Origin: Actinomycetota bacterium
GTDB taxonomy: Bacteria > Actinomycetota > Actinomycetes > Propionibacteriales > Propionibacteriaceae
NCBI GenBank assembly: GCA_020161755.1
Contig: JAIUOS010000035.1
Span: 1 to 38,040, forward strand
Direction of reading: 5' to 3'
DNA: 38,040 nt
In this document: piece after piece, positions 1 to 6,482 of the stretch
Numbering within the stretch: the stretch's first letter is position 1
How the letters are laid out: each line of letters opens with the position of its first letter
Made by a program: the position numbers and the translations under genes
Notes under the pieces: generated by a model
What the model was told of the DNA's origin: nothing
Database searches by the model: none
The model's input: the letters and a program-made list of their open reading frames with translations, nothing else

Positions 1-110
1 TCGCGGTCGACGGTGTAGCCAGTGAGGTCGAGCAGCGTGTCCACGACCCAGCGCCTGGTGAAGACCTCACCGAAGTTTTGGGTTGCCTCGTGGGGCAGGA
101 GCGCGCTCAT
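1..110 (-). CDS. DNA methylase N-terminus (restriction-modification), cut by window edge
   Basis: Only the first 36 codons are in the window. The start is the ATG at 110, with a GAGGGG ribosome site just upstream on the minus strand. The peptide contains the stretch FGEVFTRRWVVDTLLDLTGY. A Gly-Glu-Val-(Phe/Tyr)-Thr-x-x-x-(Val/Ile)-Val-x-x-(Met/Leu)-Leu-Asp opening is typical of N6-adenine DNA methylases of the Eco57I / type II-G and BREX PglX kind, where it precedes the SAM-binding domain. The catalytic motifs lie outside the window, so methylase versus fused restriction-methylase cannot be decided. The gene sits inside what looks like the right end of a tRNA-integrated element, where such defence genes are common cargo. 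The family call is by pattern recognition from a short peptide. Confidence 0.6.
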   Translation of the reverse strand, partial: MSALLPHEATQNFGEVFTRRWVVDTLLDLTGYTVDR

Positions 111-477
111 CACCCCTCACCTTAGGCGCTGGTTCAGACATCGCGAGGGGCCACGCCAGTGGGACCGAGCGTGGCTGGCGGGAATCCGCCTGCGACGCTG
201 CCCTCACTACTCGGAGCCTTGTAGCAGACCTGTCGCGGTAGTTGAGATTGTGATCATCAGCGCGGGTCTTGCCTAGGATCCGCGCGGTTTGCATGTCAAG
301 CTAGACACATGAGGGAACGTTCAGGAACCTAGCGAACGGTTCCAGTACACAGCGGTACGAGAGCGCGGCCCCTCCCAGAAGGTAAGTCCCCCAAGACACA
401 CGAAGGCCCACGAACCCTCGGAGTAGTTAGCCTCTACTCTGATGCGGTGCGTGGGCCTCGTGCTCGGCTGAGGAACG
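111..477. other. gene-free stretch with promoter region and a structured hairpin
   Basis: No convincing gene. Small open frames on both strands (22-276 plus, 67-294 minus) are Arg/Pro-rich and lack ribosome sites. The left part should hold the promoter of the methylase gene. The right part holds the stem-loop at 399-462, listed separately. Confidence 0.5.
399..462 (-). terminator. two-tier stem-loop downstream of the DUF1508-like gene
   Basis: The outer arms are CACGAAGGCCCACG (399-412) and CGTGGGCCTCGTG (450-462), which pair with one bulged base. Between them an inner hairpin pairs GAGTAG (421-426) with CTACTC (434-439). The structure lies 16 bases beyond the stop of the 478-648 gene and would form in its 3' transcript. 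There is no U-tract, so it is either a terminator of the actinobacterial kind or another structured RNA. Confidence 0.45.
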
Positions 478-648
478 TCAACTCAGGTCGACGATCGTCC
501 CTCCACCGGCCTTGATCAGGTTGGCAGCGTGCAGAGCACTCGCCTTGCTGACGTAGGTTTCGGTAACCGCGATCGTCTCGTGGTTACCGCCCTCGATACG
601 GACGTAGAACTGCCCGTTCGAGGCCTTGCTGATATAGAGCCACCTCAT
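478..648 (-). CDS. small DUF1508/YegP-like protein, 56 aa
   Basis: The start is set at the ATG at 648 because GGAGA sits 6 bases upstream on the minus strand. A longer frame to 726 exists but has no ribosome site. The protein begins MRWLYISKASNGQFYVRIEG and then has a strand-turn-helix stretch in which a Thr-Tyr-Val-Ser-Lys-Ala-Ser-Ala-Leu motif is followed by a helix and a Gly-rich tail. A single strand pair ending in a YxSKxxAxxxI helix resembles one repeat of the DUF1508 (YegP) fold, whose role is poorly known. It lies within the putative integrated element, next to a toxin scrap. The call rests on motif shape; another small unknown fold is possible. Confidence 0.55.
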   Translation of the reverse strand: MRWLYISKASNGQFYVRIEGGNHETIAVTETYVSKASALHAANLIKAGGGTIVDLS

Positions 649-936
649 TGGTGTCTCCTCTCCGGGGACTGGTCCCCTATTCAGTTGTCGGCGCCAGCGC
701 TCACTGAACGCCGACTTGGCCATCAACCTGATGACCCACTAACCATGATGGATGGCGACGAGGTGCCTACGGGCGCGACACGCCGGAGATGCCGCGCTCC
801 AATCGACGGATGCCACGCCACCCAGATTGAGGAAGGGCGCCGGTCATCGACCCGCCGCTCGGCGGCGAGATCGAGGGGCTCGACACCTACATTGCCGATC
901 CGGCCGGCGCCGAAGTGATTGGCCGTATGCCCGAGA
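649..936. other. region without a supported gene
   Basis: Several overlapping open frames cross this stretch on both strands, but none has a ribosome site or a recognisable product. A plus-strand frame at about 831-960 gives a soft coding-like peptide without a start codon, and may be gene debris. Confidence 0.4.
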
Positions 937-1029
937 TCACTCGCCGTAGTGGAAGCGAGCCGCAAGCACGACGATCTGGTCATCTTCGACGGCGTACACG
1001 AGACGATGCTCCTGGGTGATCCGTCGCGC
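937..1029 (-). pseudogene. 3' remnant of a YoeB/Txe-family toxin gene
   Basis: The last roughly 30 codons before the TGA at 937-939 read Arg-Arg-Ile-Thr-Gln-Glu-His-Arg-Leu-Val-Tyr, then an acidic turn, then Ile-Val-Val-Leu-Ala-Ala-Arg-Phe-His-Tyr-Gly-Glu. This matches the C-terminal half of the intact YoeB at 6743-7003 and keeps the family's catalytic-type Glu-His-Arg and the final His-Tyr. Upstream the frame stays open to 1299 but loses all resemblance, and no YefM-like partner is next to it. The toxin half carrying the catalytic Glu46 equivalent is missing, so it cannot be active. It is probably a decayed module left inside the integrated element. Confidence 0.7.
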
Positions 1030-1043
1030 TGCAAGGCGCCTGC

Positions 1044-1113
1044 ATACCCCCACCCCTCCGGAACTACCCCATGGGGGTATCCACAGACCCAGGGATACTA
1101 CTACCGGAGTAGT
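1044..1113. repeat. pair of small inverted repeats next to the TGCAATA array
   Basis: ATACCCCCA (1044-1052) and TGGGGGTAT (1072-1080) form a perfect 9-bp inverted repeat. Just after it, ACTACT (1097-1102) and AGTAGT (1108-1113) flank ACCGG. They lie between the toxin remnant and the tandem repeats. They could be binding sites for element-encoded integration or excision proteins, or a terminator; the sequence does not decide. Confidence 0.4.
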
Positions 1114-1117
1114 TGCA

Positions 1118-1148
1118 TGCAATAGCGTGCAATAGCGTGCAATAGCGT
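1118..1148. repeat. three tandem copies of GCAATAGCGT (possible integrase arm sites)
   Basis: The 10-bp unit GCAATAGCGT is repeated head to tail at 1119-1128, 1129-1138 and 1139-1148. The same core TGCAATA returns twice close to the tRNA-like attachment site (1437-1443 and 1448-1454). Short direct repeats on one side of an attachment core are what tyrosine-integrase arm-type sites look like. With helical (10-11 bp) spacing, protein binding is a reasonable inference. Confidence 0.5.
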
Positions 1149-1424
1149 TCTCGCTAGCGGTCACGCTCATCGCCAGGGACGAATCGGCGGACGGCGCCAA
1201 TTTCGGGCCCGTTTCCCTGGGTGACGGGCACTTCTGGCGTCTTCTGACGAGCCAGGCCCCCTGGAGCTGGCCGGCGGCCGGCTCGTCGGTGACAGTCATC
1301 GTCGCACCTTGTCACATGCCACTTCCCGGTGCGCGAGGTACACTGGGACCAGTGGCCATGGCGGCCCCGATGGGGTGGGGGTATAGCCAGAAATGGCCAG
1401 AAGTCGACCCTGAACGCGTCCTTG

Positions 1425-1454
1425 TTGCACACGGCGTGCAATAGCCGTGCAATA
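1425..1454. repeat. second cluster of TGCAATA repeats near the attachment site
   Basis: TGCAATA occurs at 1437-1443 and 1448-1454, 11 bases apart, and TTGCAC (1425-1430) faces GTGCAA (1436-1441) as an inverted repeat. The cluster ends 28 bases before the tRNA-derived segment. It has the same core as the triple repeat at 1118-1148. Confidence 0.45.
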
Positions 1455-1481
1455 TGTCCTAGTCAGAGGCACATCCGGGTC

Positions 1482-1527
1482 ACTCATAATCCCTGGGTCG
1501 CGGGTTCGAGCCCCGCCCGCCCCACCA
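1482..1527 (+). other. attachment site: 3' half of a tRNA-Met(CAU) gene without its 5' half
   Basis: From 1482 the sequence reads ACTCATAATCCCT, which is an anticodon loop with CAT and the 3' side of the anticodon stem. It continues through a variable loop and a complete T arm (CGGG-TTCGAGC-CCCG) to an acceptor 3' strand ending in CCACCA at 1527. The bases before 1482 (CATCCGGGTC) do not pair with the anticodon or acceptor strand, and there is no D arm, so this is not a functional tRNA. A tRNA copy that begins exactly at the anticodon loop is the classic footprint of tyrosine-integrase insertion into a tRNA 3' end. Its orientation places the integrated element to the left and the old chromosome to the right. 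Confidence 0.7.
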
Positions 1528-1667
1528 GTCGTCGGTCGAGTCGCCAGACCCCGAACCGGCCGATCAGGAGTGACCAACGGGTGCTGGCACTCGGCGACGA
1601 ACGTTGCGGACATCGGACCGTACAGAGTGTGTCGCGGGTGTTGTGGCTGGGATGGAGGAGTTCGGCG

Positions 1668-2918
1668 TCAGTTGCTGCGGTTGACGCAGTAGTCGTCGAA
1701 GATGCGTTCGAAGGCGGCTTCGGTGATGACCGGGATGCCGTAGTCGCGCGCCTTCTTGGCTTTGCCGGATAAGGAGTCGGGATCAGCTGCGACGAGAACC
1801 CGCGTTGCCTTGGTGACCACGCCGTGCTCCAGGCCGGCCTCGAGCAACCGGTCGATCCACTCGTCCCGCGTGCGATGGGTGTCGCCGGTGATCACCACCC
1901 GGTCGCCAGGTCGCAGGTTGATGGTGCCCAGGGACACTGATGCGGTCGGGCTCTCGATCGCAAGGGATCGGCTGACCTCGTCAGGCGCCAGGCCAAGGCA
2001 TGCTGCGACCTGGTCCAGGTCTCCACGCTCTTGGGCGGTGACGACACCGTCTTGAAGCGCAACCGCCGCCATGGCCCGCAGGTACCGGACATGGAATTCG
2101 TGAACCTGCTCCCGGCCCAGGCCGAGATCCTCGGCTAGTAGGAGCAGAGCGGTCTGTTCATGAACGGACAAGTACTGGTCGACAAGAGCGCGCCCGAGCA
2201 CCTCGAGATAGGAGTCCCCAGCTCCCTCATTGACCCTCGGTAGACGGGAGACGATCCGGTCGAGCCAGGCGTCGGGTTTGCGATCCTGCGTCGTCGACCT
2301 CCGCACCATCGGGACGTTCGGAAGGGCCCCGTTGTAGGTGGGCCAGACGTAGCACGAGCATTCGTGGGATACCTGAAGCCAAGGGATCGTGGTGCCACAG
2401 GACATGAGGTACACCGACAGCAGTTGGGCAGTCGCTCTGGCGTCGCCCAGAGCGGAGTGTGCGTTCTGGAGCTGGATGCCGGCGGCAGCACAACAGTCGA
2501 CCAATCGCCGGGACTGGGCCGAGAGGAACTTGGGCGCCCACTGCATGGTGCACAGCGATGGCAGCGGCAATACCCCAAGCGGGACGCCTACGCGAATGAA
2601 CTCGGCGGCCAGGAAGCCCGTGTCAAAGCGTGAGTTGTGGGCAACGATCGTCCGACCCGTTACGGAACGAAGAACGTGCGGAGCGATGTCGGCAAAGGCG
2701 GGTGCATCCAAAACATCCTTGGCGCGAATCCCATGGAGACTCGTCGGACCAACGTCTCTGCCAGGGTTCACCAAGGTGGTCCACTCGCCTTCGATCTGGC
2801 CGTTCTCCGAGACATAGACCGCGGCAATCTCCACGATCCGGTCGTGTTGCCGAGGCGACAATCCCGTCGTCTCAAGGTCGATGACCGTATAGCCGCCCAC
2901 GCTGAGAATTCCCCCCAT
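1668..2918 (-). CDS. DEDDh 3'-5' exonuclease with TerB-like segment and C-terminal BRCT domain
   Basis: A 416-aa protein in three parts. Residues 8-172 are a DnaQ/epsilon-type exonuclease: D14 and E16 in VIDLETTG, D99 in HNSRFD, and H154/D159 in HSALGD give the full DEDDh metal-binding set. Residues about 236-312 are a helical acidic segment, rich in Asp/Glu-containing helices, resembling TerB-type domains. Residues about 336-410 read as a BRCT domain, with the pattern VVITG, a Gly-x-Val-x-x-x-Thr-Lys-x-Thr-x-x-Leu-Val stretch and a final ITEAAFERIF. Exonuclease plus BRCT is a known actinobacterial layout suggesting DNA repair or end processing. The first ATG (2918) lacks a ribosome site; the GTG at 2900 (V7) follows GGGGGGA and may be the true start. 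It stands alone just outside the attachment site. Confidence 0.85.
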   Translation of the reverse strand: MGGILSVGGYTVIDLETTGLSPRQHDRIVEIAAVYVSENGQIEGEWTTLVNPGRDVGPTSLHGIRAKDVLDAPAFADIAPHVLRSVTGRTIVAHNSRFDTGFLAAEFIRVGVPLGVLPLPSLCTMQWAPKFLSAQSRRLVDCCAAAGIQLQNAHSALGDARATAQLLSVYLMSCGTTIPWLQVSHECSCYVWPTYNGALPNVPMVRRSTTQDRKPDAWLDRIVSRLPRVNEGAGDSYLEVLGRALVDQYLSVHEQTALLLLAEDLGLGREQVHEFHVRYLRAMAAVALQDGVVTAQERGDLDQVAACLGLAPDEVSRSLAIESPTASVSLGTINLRPGDRVVITGDTHRTRDEWIDRLLEAGLEHGVVTKATRVLVAADPDSLSGKAKKARDYGIPVITEAAFERIFDDYCVNRSN

Positions 2919-3005
2919 TGGTCCGATTTGATCGCACGCTATCGGGGGTCAGGTCCATCAGGCAGCGAAACCATCGAACTCGTACGTTTCCGGCCACTCC
3001 GGCGA

Positions 3006-3190
3006 CCAGCATCGAGATCGAGCGGGCCGCACACGTACATCGCTTCGGGAACCTCACCCTGCTCACGACGTCCTTGAACTCCAAGGTGTCGAACGGCCCG
3101 TGGGCCAAGAAGCGAGGCCAGCTCGCATTGAACGACGCATTGCTTCTCAACAGACGGCTGCTGAGGTCGCTCGGCGACACAGTTCGATAG
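3006..3190 (+). pseudogene. C-terminal scrap of a GmrSD-type DUF1524 nuclease gene
   Basis: The plus-strand frame encodes about 60 residues containing HRFGNLTLLTTSLNSKVSNG, then Pro-Trp-x-x-Lys-Arg and a helix ending LLLNRRLL. The string HxxGNLTL(V/L)T...LNxxxSNxxW...KR...LxxN is the signature of the DUF1524 HNH-like domain at the end of GmrSD modification-dependent restriction enzymes. The DUF262 half and the rest of the gene are absent upstream (exonuclease start at 2918). The 3' end runs directly into the truncated IS5-family transposase at about 3180, so the gene was cut by the insertion. Non-functional. Confidence 0.7.
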
Positions 3191-3548
3191 GCCCCCCTGT
3201 GTCCCGGGCCAGGTTCGTCGCGTGCTGGTGGGCACGGTTGATCGCGGAGTCCACGCTCACCGCCCACGCGATCCGTCCGGCAGCATCGGCTTCGGCGAGC
3301 AGCACGGCCAGCACCCGGTCCCAGGTACCGTCACCGTCATAGCGGCGGTGCCGCTTCCACAGCGTTTGCCAGGGACCGAACTCGGCCGGCACGTCCCGCC
3401 ACGGCGCCCCGACCCGATACCGCCAGATCACCCCTTCCACAACCCGGCGATCATCCCGGAACGGCCGACCCCGACGACCCGCAGAGGACGGCAACAACGG
3501 ATGGATACGAGCCCACTGGGCATCGGTCAGAACAGCATCACGAGACAC
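3147..3548 (-). pseudogene. IS5-family transposase, N-terminal fragment
   Basis: The frame starts at a GTG at 3548 and runs 133 codons. It begins SRDAVLTDAQWARIHPLLP and continues with GRPFRDDRRVVEGVIWRYR and a block Pro-Trp-Arg-Asp-Val-Pro-x-x-Phe-Gly-Pro-Trp-Gln-Thr, which are diagnostic of the N-terminal (DUF4096-like) part of IS5-group transposases. The DDE catalytic core follows the stretch VDSAINRAHQHATNLARDTG in full-length members. Here homology ends a few codons later (about 3180) and the last ten residues come from the antisense of the DUF1524 scrap. It cannot transpose. Confidence 0.8.
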
Positions 3549-3596
3549 ACACAGGTCGTCTCGTGCAGCACCCCGCCCATTTAGGAGACACGCCCT
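3180..3596 (-). mobile_element. truncated IS5-family insertion sequence
   Basis: Only the 5' end of the element remains. The outer end is near 3585-3596, where the minus strand begins GGGCGTGTCTCC, a typical IS5-group terminal sequence. The inner end stops at about 3180 within the transposase. A hairpin, CACGAGAC facing GTCTCGTG (about 3539-3565), lies just inside the terminus. No second terminal repeat or target duplication is seen at the truncated side. Beyond the element, 3597-3776 has no supported gene; it carries an inverted repeat TTCTTGTT (3612-3619) / AACAAGAA (3647-3654). Confidence 0.6.
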
Positions 3597-3776
3597 AGCC
3601 CCACAGGAAGCTTCTTGTTCAGCTCTGCGGCCATCAAAATGAACTAAACAAGAAACCGCCCGCCGGGGTGTCGGGCAGCACGTGCCCGCAACCGAGCATG
3701 TGCGTGCTCGTCGGACTACCTGATCGTCAGAGAGTTCCTCCGAGCCGCCGGGCGCATCAGCGTCATCTCGGCGACG

Positions 3777-4352
3777 TCAGGACTCTCCGACGCCAAACAG
3801 GAGGTGCTGCATCTCGGCGCTGGCCATCATCCTGGCGAGATCCGCAAAGGTCGACACCCAGCCGCGCAGCTCCGTGAGTACGGCATCAGCAAGCTTGAGG
3901 CTCTCGTCCACGTAGTCCTCGGCCGCGGCGCACCCCTCGGAGCTCCAGATGTCATGGCTGGCGATCAGCCCGTGGACGAGGAGATTGCGTCGTGCCACGA
4001 GGTCCTTCAGCCTGCTCTGGACGGAAGCCAGGTGCTCGCCCTCGAGCCCGACGGCGATGCCCAGGCGCACTGTCGGCCCCGGTGGCCCGTCGGTCAGGTC
4101 GCCGGGCGGCTCCCAGTCGAGCGGCTTGAAAAGCCCGACGCTCACCGTTTCAGCTACCGAACCCAGGGTCTGCTTCGAAGTCCGCGCGTGGTTCCGGTCG
4201 AGCTGTTCGCTCAGGTCACCGGCCGAGCTCTCCAACTCTGTGCGGCCGGCCAGCCACTTCATGCACAACTCGACCTGTTGGAGTCGGATCATGCACCAGC
4301 CCAGCTTCTGGTAGAGCCGCCTTCGAGCCTCTTGCCCTTCGCCCGTCGTCAT
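3777..4352 (-). CDS. hypothetical protein, about 191 aa
   Basis: Not recognised. From M at 4352 the protein is soluble and largely helical, with the segment RRLYQKLGWCMIRLQQVELC near the start and LVARRNLLVHGLIASHDIWS followed by an Ala/Glu/Asp/Leu-rich final helix pair. An R-R-N-x-L-V-H motif between helices is seen in several uncharacterised or abortive-infection-type helical proteins, but no family name is justified. The frame is open to a TTG at 4466; the ATG at 4352 was preferred because the extra N-terminus is Gly/Thr-rich and unlike a domain, though neither start has a strong ribosome site. A plus-strand frame of similar length (3804-4472) overlaps it and is the poorer candidate. It stands alone in the accessory region. 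Confidence 0.6.
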   Translation of the reverse strand: MTTGEGQEARRRLYQKLGWCMIRLQQVELCMKWLAGRTELESSAGDLSEQLDRNHARTSKQTLGSVAETVSVGLFKPLDWEPPGDLTDGPPGPTVRLGIAVGLEGEHLASVQSRLKDLVARRNLLVHGLIASHDIWSSEGCAAAEDYVDESLKLADAVLTELRGWVSTFADLARMMASAEMQHLLFGVGES

Positions 4353-4505
4353 CCCCAGAGAGCCGTGACCAACTGTCGATTCGTTCGTCGGGTTCACCAG
4401 CACCTCCCCAGAGCCGCCAAGCCCCGTTGTCTCCGAGATCAACACCGCAATACCGGCGGTAGCCAACGGTAGTGCTGCCTGTGCCCTGGCTGCTCGCCGC
4501 GGCGG

Positions 4506-5132
4506 TCACTGCGCCGAAGGAGCGCTCGGCACCGCGTCGGTGAAGATGTTCTCCGGGATGCCCTTGAGGATCGCGTAGACGATCTGGCCGAACTGCTCGG
4601 GCGTCTCGACGAAGCCGCCGCTCACCCACTCGGTGATCAGGCCGGTCACCATGCCGAACAGCGCGGCCGACGCGTAGCCGCGAGGGATGGCCAGCCGCTG
4701 GGTCAGCTGCCGCTCGTCCCAGACCGACTTGTTCATCTCGCCCAGCTTGCCCAGGAAGGCGCGATCACCCTTCTCGCTGACCAGCAGCGCGAACAGCCTG
4801 CCGTTGTCCCGGATGTAGCCGGCGAGCTCGGTGAGGTGCGCCATCATCGCGTCGAGGTTGTCCGCACCAGCGTCGAACAGGGCCGCCGGCCTGCCATCCG
4901 ACCGCGACCGGAAGCCGTCCAGCAGCTCCTCCTCGACGGCCTCCAGGAGGTCGTACTTGTCGAGGTAGTGCGCGTAGAACGTGCTGCGGTTGACCTCGGC
5001 CCGCTCGATGATCCGGGTCACGGTGGTCTTCGCGAAGCCGATCTCGTCCATCAGCTCGACGAGCGCGCCCTTGATCGCCCGCTGCGTCTTGACGACCCGG
5101 AGGTCCAGCGACGCCGCGTCCGCTGCCGCCAT
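4506..5132 (-). CDS. TetR/AcrR-family transcriptional regulator
   Basis: 208 aa from the ATG at 5132, which follows GGAGGGG. The N-terminal domain has the TetR pattern: a first helix, LMDEIGFAKTTVTRIIERAE as the helix-turn-helix, then VNRSTFYAHYLDKYDLLEAV. The C-terminal half (residues about 80-205) is helical, of the TetR_C type, which binds an inducer and dimerises. The gene is divergent from the CrtC/AttH-like gene at 5270. The 137-bp gap carries direct and inverted ACCAACA repeats likely to be its operator, so it probably represses itself and the neighbour. The ligand is unknown. Confidence 0.9.
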   Translation of the reverse strand: MAAADAASLDLRVVKTQRAIKGALVELMDEIGFAKTTVTRIIERAEVNRSTFYAHYLDKYDLLEAVEEELLDGFRSRSDGRPAALFDAGADNLDAMMAHLTELAGYIRDNGRLFALLVSEKGDRAFLGKLGEMNKSVWDERQLTQRLAIPRGYASAALFGMVTGLITEWVSGGFVETPEQFGQIVYAILKGIPENIFTDAVPSAPSAQ

Positions 5133-5171
5133 GGCCCGTCCCCTCCGTAAACCCGACAGATCCGGAGATCT

Positions 5172-5243
5172 TGTTGGTTGTGCGATCCCTCCCCCAACGG
5201 TACTACTAGATAACCAACACATGTTGTTTTACCAACACATGTT
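5172..5243. promoter_or_regulatory. putative TetR operator cluster in a divergent promoter
   Basis: ACCAACACATGTT occurs twice in direct orientation (5213-5225 and 5231-5243, 18 bases apart). The inverse TGTTGGTT lies at 5172-5179. Each copy contains a quasi-palindrome around ACATGT. The position between the TetR start (5132) and the next start (5270) suggests self-regulation. Confidence 0.6.
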
Positions 5244-5269
5244 TACCGATCGAGAGCGGAGCCGGCGTC

Positions 5270-6371
5270 ATGAGCCAGAAAGCCTTCCACGGCAGCGCGG
5301 AGCGCTTTTACACGAAGCTGGGCATCACCCACGTCATCCAGCCGTTCGAGGACGGCCTGCGCACCGACCCGGCCCAGCCGGGCAGCTATGAGTGGTGGTA
5401 CTTCGACGCCCACCTGGAGGACGGCAGCAGCCTGGTGGTCACCTTCTTCACCAAGGACGCCGCCGCGCCCAGGACCGGGCTCGCCCCGGTGATCGCGCTC
5501 GACCTCGACCTGCCGGACGGGCGCCGCATAAACACGTCCGCCACCTTCGATCCCGCGGACTTCTCCGCCTCCACCGACGCGTGCGACGTCCGCATCGCCG
5601 GGAACCGCTTCGCCGGCGACCTGCACCGCTACACGATCGACGTCACGCTCGAAGACGTCTCCGCCCAGGTCACCCTGGTCGGCGAGACCGAGCCGTGGCG
5701 TCCCGGCACCGGGTACACCTACTACGGCGAGGACGAGAAGCGGGACTTCGCCTGGCTGCCGTCCGTTCCCCTACGGGAGCGTCGTCGCGACCTACCAGGT
5801 CGGTGACGAGCCCGCGGTCACCGTCGAAGGCCACGGCTACCACGACCACAACTGGGGGAACGCCGCGCTGCCCACCGTCGTGAACAACTGGTACTGGGGA
5901 CGCGGTTCCGCCGGCACGTACACGTTCATCACCTCATCGATCGTCGCCGAGAAGAAGTACGGGTACACCCGCCGGCCGGTCTTCATGCTGGCCAGGGACG
6001 GCAAGGTCATCGCGGACGACGGGACGAAGGTCGAGTTCCGGACGTCGAGCATCAACACCGACGAGCAGACCGGCAAGCCGGTGGCCGACCTGCACTCCTA
6101 CACCTACCGCGACGGGACGACCGAGTACACGCTGGCCTATCGGCGCGAGGCCACCATCCTTCAGACGTTCTTCATCGACAGCCTCGCGGGGATCAAGCGC
6201 TTCCTGGCGCGCCTCGTCGGGTTCGACGGGTGCTACCTGCGCTTCCGCGGGACGGTGACCCTCACCCACTCCGAAGACGGCACGACGGTCGAGGAGATCA
6301 CCGCTCCCGCGATCTGGGAACTCATGTACTTCGGCAAGCACGCCCACGAATCCCACCCGGCAACGCCCTGA
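5270..6371 (+). pseudogene. CrtC/AttH-like lipocalin-fold protein, broken by a one-base frameshift
   Basis: The reading frame from the ATG at 5270 (GGAG upstream) carries YEWWYFDAHLEDGSSLVVTF, the hallmark of the CrtC (carotenoid 1,2-hydratase)/AttH family. It continues to AWLPSVP and then drifts into nonsense, ending at 5806. The next frame carries on the family sequence from PYGSVVATYQ through GHGYHDHNWGN to the stop at 6371. Removing one T or C in the run GTTCCCCTA (about 5766-5772) gives an unbroken protein of about 366 aa. Members fold as paired lipocalin domains and act on hydrophobic substrates such as carotenoids; the substrate here is unknown. Either the gene is freshly inactivated or the base is a sequencing error. 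It is probably controlled by the divergent TetR gene. Confidence 0.8.
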
Positions 6372-6449
6372 CCGCCTCACCCGTACGTCCGGCGAGGACC
6401 GGGATCGCCGCTGCCCAGCCTGAACGGGTTGGAACAAGGTGACCCGAAG

Positions 6450-6469
6450 CGTACGCTTTTCTGTACAGA
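6450..6469 (+). promoter_or_regulatory. YefM-type operator with TGTACA palindrome
   Basis: TCTGTACAGA (6460-6469) is a perfect 10-bp palindrome with a TGTACA core, preceded by CGTACG at 6450-6455. It overlaps the start of the AGGAGG ribosome site for the antitoxin. TGTACA cores are the known recognition element of YefM-YoeB autorepression in E. coli, so the same control is expected here. Confidence 0.7.
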
Positions 6470-6482
6470 GAGGAGGGCAGTT

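Noticed and set aside
22-294. Open frames on both strands at the left edge (84 and 75 codons)
   Set aside because: Arg/Pro-rich, no ribosome sites, and the first 110 bases are better explained by the methylase start on the minus strand.
1118-1148. Possible CRISPR array
   Set aside because: The unit is only 10 bp, directly abutting, with no spacers and no cas genes.
1482-1527. Functional tRNA gene
   Set aside because: No D arm, no acceptor 5' strand and a mismatched 5' side of the anticodon stem; only the 3' half is present.
1296-1613. Open frames across the attachment region
   Set aside because: They run through the tRNA-derived segment and lack start signals; products resemble nothing.
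3668-3877. Plus-strand coding-like stretch (residues reading DYLIVREFLRAAGRISVIS in one frame)
   Set aside because: No start or ribosome site and too short to assign; could be gene debris but not supportable as a feature.
3804-4472. 222-codon plus-strand frame opposite the hypothetical gene at 3777-4352
   Set aside because: His/Arg/Pro-rich composition without ribosome site; the minus-strand frame gives a normal helical protein.
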